DNA of 64,000 bases from Candidatus Binatia bacterium (GTDB lineage: Bacteria; Desulfobacterota; Binatia; UBA9968; JAJDTQ01): NCBI GenBank assembly GCA_951813575.1, contig OX638375.1, positions 930,001 through 994,000 on the forward strand, given 5' to 3'. Position numbers and translations under genes: made by a program. The notes beneath the pieces are model-generated. The model saw only the letters and a program-made list of their open reading frames with translations. It did no database searches and was not told the DNA's origin. Below, piece by piece: positions 59,810-64,000 of the stretch; positions within the stretch are counted from its first letter, which is position 1; each line of letters opens with the position of its first letter.

Positions 59810-60361
59810 ATGGAACAGTTCGAAGTTGCTTCTCAGGAGGGCGCCGCCACGATCCCGTGGCTGCTCGACGCCCGTGACGACGATCTCGACCTGGAGATAC
59901 ACGGCTGTGGCTGCGGATGCGGATGCGGATGCGGGTGCGGTTGTGGTTGTGGGTGTGGCTGCGGATGCGGATGCGGGTGTGGCTGCGGGTGTGGGTGTGG
60001 CTGCTCCGATGCCTCCGAAGAAGACGTCGATGATGGGGCGGAAACAGATTCGGCAACCGCAGTCCCCGCCAGCACGAGCACCGATACCAGCGTAGCGGAC
60101 ATCGTGCAGTGCGCCGTCGATGTTGCAACGGGCGCGGCCGCCGGAGCCGCCTATGGTGCGGTCACGGGGGCGGCCGCCGGAGCGATCACCGGCGCCGGAG
60201 CCGCCGCCACGGCCGGTGCCACCGCCGCCGCCATGGGCATCGACGGCGCGGTCGATGCCGCGCTAGACAGCGAGGCTTGCGGGGCTGCGGCGGAAGCCCT
60301 TGCCGAGCGGCTGTCCCAAGCCGCGGCCGAGGTGGCCGACGACGCGATGGCCATGCCCTAG
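59810..60361 (+). CDS. Cys-rich protein with 17 consecutive Gly-Cys dipeptides
   Basis: A 183-aa protein with four parts: an acidic N-terminus (residues 1-31, MEQFEVASQEGAATIPWLLD then ARDDDLDLEIH), 17 Gly-Cys dipeptides (residues 32-65), an acidic Ser/Thr linker (66-92) and an Ala/Gly-rich C-terminus (about 95-183) with GxxxG-type glycine-zipper spacing (GAAAGAAYGAVTGAAAGAIT). No signal peptide is apparent. AAGGAGG is 7 nt before the ATG, and the Gly and Cys codons are mixed (GGC/GGA/GGG/GGT; TGC/TGT), which suggests a selected protein. It could be a metal-binding protein, a RiPP-like precursor (as in Cys-Gly-rich TOMM peptides) or a structural protein. No modification enzyme is adjacent. 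Confidence 0.75.
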   Translation: MEQFEVASQEGAATIPWLLDARDDDLDLEIHGCGCGCGCGCGCGCGCGCGCGCGCGCGCGCGCGCSDASEEDVDDGAETDSATAVPASTSTDTSVADIVQCAVDVATGAAAGAAYGAVTGAAAGAITGAGAAATAGATAAAMGIDGAVDAALDSEACGAAAEALAERLSQAAAEVADDAMAMP

Positions 60362-60406
60362 AGGAAGGACGCGGGCCAGCCCTTCGCGGCGGCAACGGGA
60401 CCATTC

Positions 60407-60438
60407 GTGACGAGGGGTGCCGACACACCCCTCGTCAC
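60407..60438. terminator. 13-bp perfect hairpin downstream of the Gly-Cys gene
   Basis: GTGACGAGGGGTG and CACCCCTCGTCAC pair perfectly around a 6-nt loop, 45 nt after the Gly-Cys stop and 43 nt before the next start. There is no T-tract, so it may limit readthrough into the membrane-protein gene or protect the upstream mRNA rather than terminate fully. Confidence 0.5.
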
Positions 60439-60481
60439 ACACCCGGATCAACAGAACTGGGCATCAGCTTTCGGAGGTAGG

Positions 60482-60943
60482 ATGTCGATGAAGTTTCAGT
60501 TTATGGCAGGCTTCCGGGAAAAGGAGGGCGATGAGGACGGTTCCAGCAAGTACCTCAGGATGCTCAGGGCCGCGTACGGCGGCGCGATCTGCGGATCGTT
60601 GTGGTTGGTGCTGTCCACTTCCGGCGCCCTGAACGGGAACCAATCCCCCGACGCCGGCCTGGGCAGCGTTCTTTTCATCTCGATCGCGATGTTCCTGTTC
60701 TTCGGTTCCTACAAAGCCGGCGAGTTTCTCTCCACCCCTCTTCGGAAACCCTACCTTGCGGCTTCCCTGATCGTGCTGGCGCTTGTGGTCGCGGAAGCAG
60801 CCACGCTGCTGGGGTGGTGGGACCTGTCGGAGATGCTGGGGTCGTGGCGGAAGAGCCTGGCGATTCTTGCCGGCGCCTGTCTTGTGTTGTGGTCCGGGGA
60901 GAGGGCCGTCCGGATACGGCGCTCCAAGCCTCGGAGCGTGTAG
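60482..60943 (+). CDS. Small four-helix membrane protein, unknown function
   Basis: A 153-aa protein with a polar N-terminus (about 25 residues), four predicted membrane segments (about residues 31-47, 61-78, 88-107 and 122-138) and an Arg-rich C-terminal tail (GERAVRIRRSKPRSV). I do not recognise the family. GGAGG is 4 nt before the first ATG, and a second ATG two codons later (60488) has better spacing. It follows the Gly-Cys protein on the same strand and may share its transcript across the hairpin at 60407. Confidence 0.65.
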   Translation: MSMKFQFMAGFREKEGDEDGSSKYLRMLRAAYGGAICGSLWLVLSTSGALNGNQSPDAGLGSVLFISIAMFLFFGSYKAGEFLSTPLRKPYLAASLIVLALVVAEAATLLGWWDLSEMLGSWRKSLAILAGACLVLWSGERAVRIRRSKPRSV

Positions 60944-60992
60944 GCATGCGTCCGGCCGCGGAACTTCCGGACCGCCGGTTGCGTGCCACTCG

Positions 60993-62573
60993 TCAGTCGT
61001 TCGCCAGCAGGCGTCCCCTGCCCCATTCCTCGTGACGGAAGATCAGCGACTTGATCACCACCGGCACGGCCTTGGCATCCGGTAGTTCCTCACCGATGTC
61101 GACGAAGTCGAAGTCCTTGAGGTCGATGCCGTCGATGGAGATGACGCCGGTGCCGGGACGGATCTCCTTGTCGATGATGTTGCCCACCAGCTTGGCGATG
61201 TCGGCATCGAACACCAGCACCAGGTTCTGGCCCCGGCGGAGGTGCTCCCTCATGCCTTCCACGACTCCGGTGGCCAGCGTCTTGATAAGGGGATAGGAAG
61301 GCCCCAACTCCCAGTGGAGCGCCAGCGCGGCCCCGCGGTCACCGTCGGTCATGTCGAATCGCTGCAGCGCGCTCTCGACCGAATTCCTGACATCGTCCGT
61401 GGTCAGCGGCTCGGTCTGGCGAAAGCGCGGCGTGATGACCTGGAGATTTCGCAGCGGCAGCAGGGACTCGTCGGAAAGGAAGATGGTGTTGCCGCTCACC
61501 TGCACCGTGTACTGCGACGCGCCGATGACCGTGGCGCGGATGCGCACGTCGGGTTCCTTGAATTCCCATGATTCGCGGGTCGCCAGCTCCACGGCGCCGG
61601 CGCGGATCTTCCGGCCCACATGGTTGCCCAGATCGCCCTTGTCCGCGGCCTCGTAACCGTAGACATACTCCGAGACTCCGCCCGAGAACTGGATGGAGTG
61701 AATCGGCTCCTGATAGGAGAGCGCCGGCGTCAGCATGATCTCCTGCGTCAGGGGCGACAACGGACCGCGGCCCAACACCTCCAGGAGACAGCCGCTCAAC
61801 GTGTCGGCCATCCTTTCCTTGTCGGCCTCCCCCAGCGTCTCGCCGAGGGCCAGCGACAACCCGCTGGCTTCACCGATCCGGGCCCCGGCATCCTCGAGCC
61901 GGTTGATCTTTTGACCCTCGTCCAGGGCCACCAGCCGCGCGCCCACCTCCATCGCCGCCGTGTCCACCACCTGCCCGCCGCGGGTGATGGCGATCTTGCT
62001 GGTGCCTCCGCCGATGTCCACGTTCATGCACGCGACCTCGCCGTCACGGGTCGACGCCTCCACCGCGCCCGAGCCGTACGCGGCCAGGATCGCCTCGAGG
62101 TTGTGACCGGCGGTGGCGCAGACGAACTTGCCGGCCTCCTCCGCGAACAAGGCCGCGATGGCCTCGGCGTTCTTCTTCTTGGCGGCCTCGCCGGTAACGA
62201 TCAGCGCGCCCGTGTCGATGTCGCTCCGGGTAAGGCCGGCACGGGCGTAGGCGTCGTGTATGAAGTCGTTCAGCTTCTCCGTATCGATGGTCAGCTTGTC
62301 GACGTACGGCGTAAGCAGGATCGGCGACTCGTGGACGATCTCCCGCTTGATCACGACGAAACGGCTGGACAGGGAGATGCCCTGCCGGCGGAGGATCAAC
62401 CGGGAGAAGATGAGATGGGAAGTGGACGAGCCGATATCGATGCCGACGGAGGTCAGCGAGATGCGCTCGGACCGCCACATGGGGTGGTCTTCATCAGGCA
62501 AAGGCGCATCGTGGTCGTCGTCTTCGTGTCCTTCGTGACAGACGAGGGGCGTTTCCGTAAAGTCGCGGTCCAT
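60993..62573 (-). CDS. EutA-like ethanolamine ammonia-lyase reactivating factor, orphan
   Basis: A 526-aa actin/HSP70-fold ATPase of the EutA family. It has the phosphate-1 loop (SVGIDIGSSTSHLIFSRLIL), phosphate-2 (VACMNVDIGGGTSKIAIT), EutA-specific IVTGEAAKKKNAEAIAALFA and QFSGGVSEYVYGYE. EutA exchanges damaged cobalamin in ethanolamine ammonia-lyase (EutBC). No eutBC or microcompartment genes are within the window. The N-terminal 30 residues are His/Asp/Glu-rich (CHEGHEDDDHDAPLPDEDH), which is not typical of the family. It is convergent with the 4-TM gene. Confidence 0.88.
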   Translation of the reverse strand: MDRDFTETPLVCHEGHEDDDHDAPLPDEDHPMWRSERISLTSVGIDIGSSTSHLIFSRLILRRQGISLSSRFVVIKREIVHESPILLTPYVDKLTIDTEKLNDFIHDAYARAGLTRSDIDTGALIVTGEAAKKKNAEAIAALFAEEAGKFVCATAGHNLEAILAAYGSGAVEASTRDGEVACMNVDIGGGTSKIAITRGGQVVDTAAMEVGARLVALDEGQKINRLEDAGARIGEASGLSLALGETLGEADKERMADTLSGCLLEVLGRGPLSPLTQEIMLTPALSYQEPIHSIQFSGGVSEYVYGYEAADKGDLGNHVGRKIRAGAVELATRESWEFKEPDVRIRATVIGASQYTVQVSGNTIFLSDESLLPLRNLQVITPRFRQTEPLTTDDVRNSVESALQRFDMTDGDRGAALALHWELGPSYPLIKTLATGVVEGMREHLRRGQNLVLVFDADIAKLVGNIIDKEIRPGTGVISIDGIDLKDFDFVDIGEELPDAKAVPVVIKSLIFRHEEWGRGRLLAND

Positions 62574-62693
62574 TCAGCAGAGTCCTTTCAATGTTTTCAA
62601 CGGCGGGCCTTGCGGGGAGTGCAGGCAAGGCAACGTTAATAGCACAAGCCCCGGCGGGTTGCCAGATTGGCCGCCGGAGCGGACTCGGTGCGC

Positions 62694-62721
62694 TTGTGAA
62701 TACGAAAAAAAGCTCTAAAAT
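62694..62721 (+). promoter_or_regulatory. sigma70-type promoter of the DUF4175-like gene
   Basis: TTGTGA (62694-62699) and TAAAAT (62716-62721) are separated by 16 nt in the 210-nt divergent region after the EutA-like start. The spacer is unusually A-rich for this genome. It would give a leader of about 55 nt. Confidence 0.5.
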
Positions 62722-62783
62722 GGGTCAGACGACACTGGGTATAAACAGGTGTTCCACAACGGCCGCCGCGGTGAGGACCCTCC

Positions 62784-64000
62784 AATGCACGAAGAAGACT
62801 ACCGTCCGATAGACGATTTCCTTCAGCGGTTCGTGAACCGGCTCCGACGGATCCAGGGCCTGGAAGCCTTGTGCCTCGCCGGCACGGCGCTGGCAGTGCT
62901 GGCGGCCCTGGGCATGGGCGTCGACGCGGTCAAGGAGCTCCTGCCCTACGCTCCCCTGGCATTCAGCGTGCTTTCCATCGCCACCGTGCTGGTGGTCGCG
63001 ACGGTCGTGTTGCTGCGTTTCCTGCGGTCCCGGAGCCTTTCCTGGGCGGCGCGGACCATCGAGAGCCAACGGCCGGAGCTCCGCAACAATCTCATCAACT
63101 CGCTGCAGCTTTACCCCCAACTCTCGGACTCCGCGCGGACGGCCGGCTCCTCGGCCCCCATGATCCTCGCGCTCATCCGCCAGACCCGCGAACAGATTCG
63201 CCGCATCGAGCCCGCATCTCTGGTGGACGGCCGGCCGCTGCGGGCCAAGGCCCGGCTGCTGGCGCTGGCGGCCGCGCCGGTGCTCGCCCTGGCCGTGTGG
63301 CAGCCGGACTTCCCCGGCCGCACGCTGGCGCTGGTGGCGAATCCGCTGGAACACCTGCCGCCGGCGGACATCTTCATCCACGTGGCAACCCGGGACGTGC
63401 GCGTCATTCGCGGCGATGCGGTGCCGGTCCGGGCCGCCACCTCCGGAGCCCGCCCGGATCGCGTCGAGCTCGTTTTCAAACCCGCCGGTTCCGGGGAGAC
63501 GGCCGAGGCGACGCAGACCGTCGCCATGGACAAGGTTGAAGACGGCCGGTACGCGGCCACCGTTCCGGAGGTTTCGGAAGACCTCGTCTACCAGGTCGTC
63601 ACCGGACCGTTCGAATCCCCGTGGTACACGATCACCGCGGTGGAACGGCCGGCCGTCACCGACCTCAAGGTGACTCTCTACCCGCCCCACTACACGGGCC
63701 TTGCCGACGAGACCTTCAACGGCGGCAACATCCGCGGCGTCAAGGGTTCGACCCTGAGCTTTTCCGCCGCCACCAACAAGAACATGGCCCATGCCGTCAT
63801 CGCCCTGGGGGACGGCCGGGAAGTCCCGCTGAAGGTCGCCGGCGATACCGCGCAGGGGAGTGTCGTGCTGTTCCGGTCGCAGCCGTACCGCATCCGCCTG
63901 GAGGATGCCTTCGGCTTCGCGAACCTGCCGGTTACCTACGAGATGGTGGCCGTGCCCGACGGCTTTCCGCTGGTGGAGGTGCTCAAACCGACGGAAGATC
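62784..64000 (+). CDS. DUF4175-like membrane protein, truncated by window end
   Basis: An open frame of 405 codons running off the right edge. The N-terminus has two membrane helices (about residues 27-45 and 53-76) and a third near 140-158, then beta-rich periplasmic domains (VEDGRYAATVPEVSEDLVYQ and RPAVTDLKVTLYPPHYTGLA). The PPxYTG and LxxD segments resemble DUF4175/TIGR02302-like proteins, which often accompany MoxR ATPase and DUF58 genes; those would lie beyond the window. GAGGA is about 7 nt before the ATG. Confidence 0.75.

Noticed and set aside
59896..60002. Gly-Cys tract as a plain hexanucleotide microsatellite
   Set aside because: The codons vary irregularly at third positions while the dipeptide is kept 17 times, which a recent slippage expansion would not produce; kept as a probable gene.

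Overview
This is a GC-rich bacterial chromosome segment from a Gram-negative organism: it carries an LspA/lipobox pair, an FtsEX-EnvC division module, a C-terminal processing protease and TRAP transport. Core genes (rpsU, dnaG, rpoD, tRNA, ileS, lspA, metH, ftsEX) are interleaved with many catabolic genes: two UbiD-type decarboxylases, two CaiB/BaiF CoA-transferases, two LLM flavin oxidoreductases, a TAXI-TRAP transporter, dienelactone and other alpha/beta hydrolases, and a glutamine-synthetase-like/class I amidotransferase pair. This mix recalls deltaproteobacterial, Tectomicrobia/Entotheonella or NC10-like environmental lineages. That placement is an inference from gene content, not a determination. 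No phage region, CRISPR array or rRNA is visible.

Layout. 1-5.8 kb (minus strand): a macromolecular-synthesis operon rpsU-cvpA-dnaG-rpoD followed by a CAU-anticodon tRNA and an M29-like peptidase, with a good sigma70-type promoter before rpsU. 5.8-12.4 kb (minus): ftsE-ftsX-envC-ctpA-xseA-xseB-tlyA, a division/cell-wall and DNA-repair run with tightly overlapping junctions in ftsE-ftsX-envC. 12.6-14.6 kb (plus): a B12-binding radical SAM enzyme. 14.6-17.3 kb (minus): a SirB1-type protein and a TPP enzyme. 17.5-22.4 kb (plus): an LLM oxidoreductase followed by three tandem MFS paralogues. 22.4-31.8 kb: UbiD decarboxylase, a large phosphohexomutase, a 61-aa protein, PepP, and a hydrolase/SH3/LLM/hydrolase run. 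31.8-35.1 kb: a repeat and insertion-sequence island (REPIN-like doublet, IS110, an intact IS3-family element with a 4-bp target duplication, and a 29-unit 20-bp G-rich minisatellite touching the metH stop). 35-42 kb (minus): GS-like, GATase, SDR, metH, with a second REPIN-like array. 42.4-46.4 kb (plus): TAXI-TRAP transporter and dienelactone hydrolase. 46.6-55.5 kb (minus): hydrolases, a JAMM metalloprotease, two CoA-transferases, a lipoprotein, lspA and ileS. 55.8-64 kb: class II aldolase, UbiD, STAS, GPP34, a protein with 17 consecutive Gly-Cys dipeptides, a 4-TM protein, an orphan EutA-like ATPase (minus) and a truncated DUF4175-like membrane protein.

The most unusual item is the STAS-GPP34-(Gly-Cys)17-4TM cassette at 58.4-60.9 kb. 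The Cys-rich protein has a strong ribosome-binding site, mixed synonymous codons through the repeat, and a glycine-zipper C-terminus. I do not recognise it as a described family. Other notable points are two genes (LLM and lspA) whose natural start position has a good Shine-Dalgarno but ACG/ATC instead of ATG, two UbiD paralogues that differ at a catalytic Glu, and three separate 20-bp-period tandem arrays, two of them linked to REP palindromes. Functions are assigned from recognisable motifs only; no database search was run.
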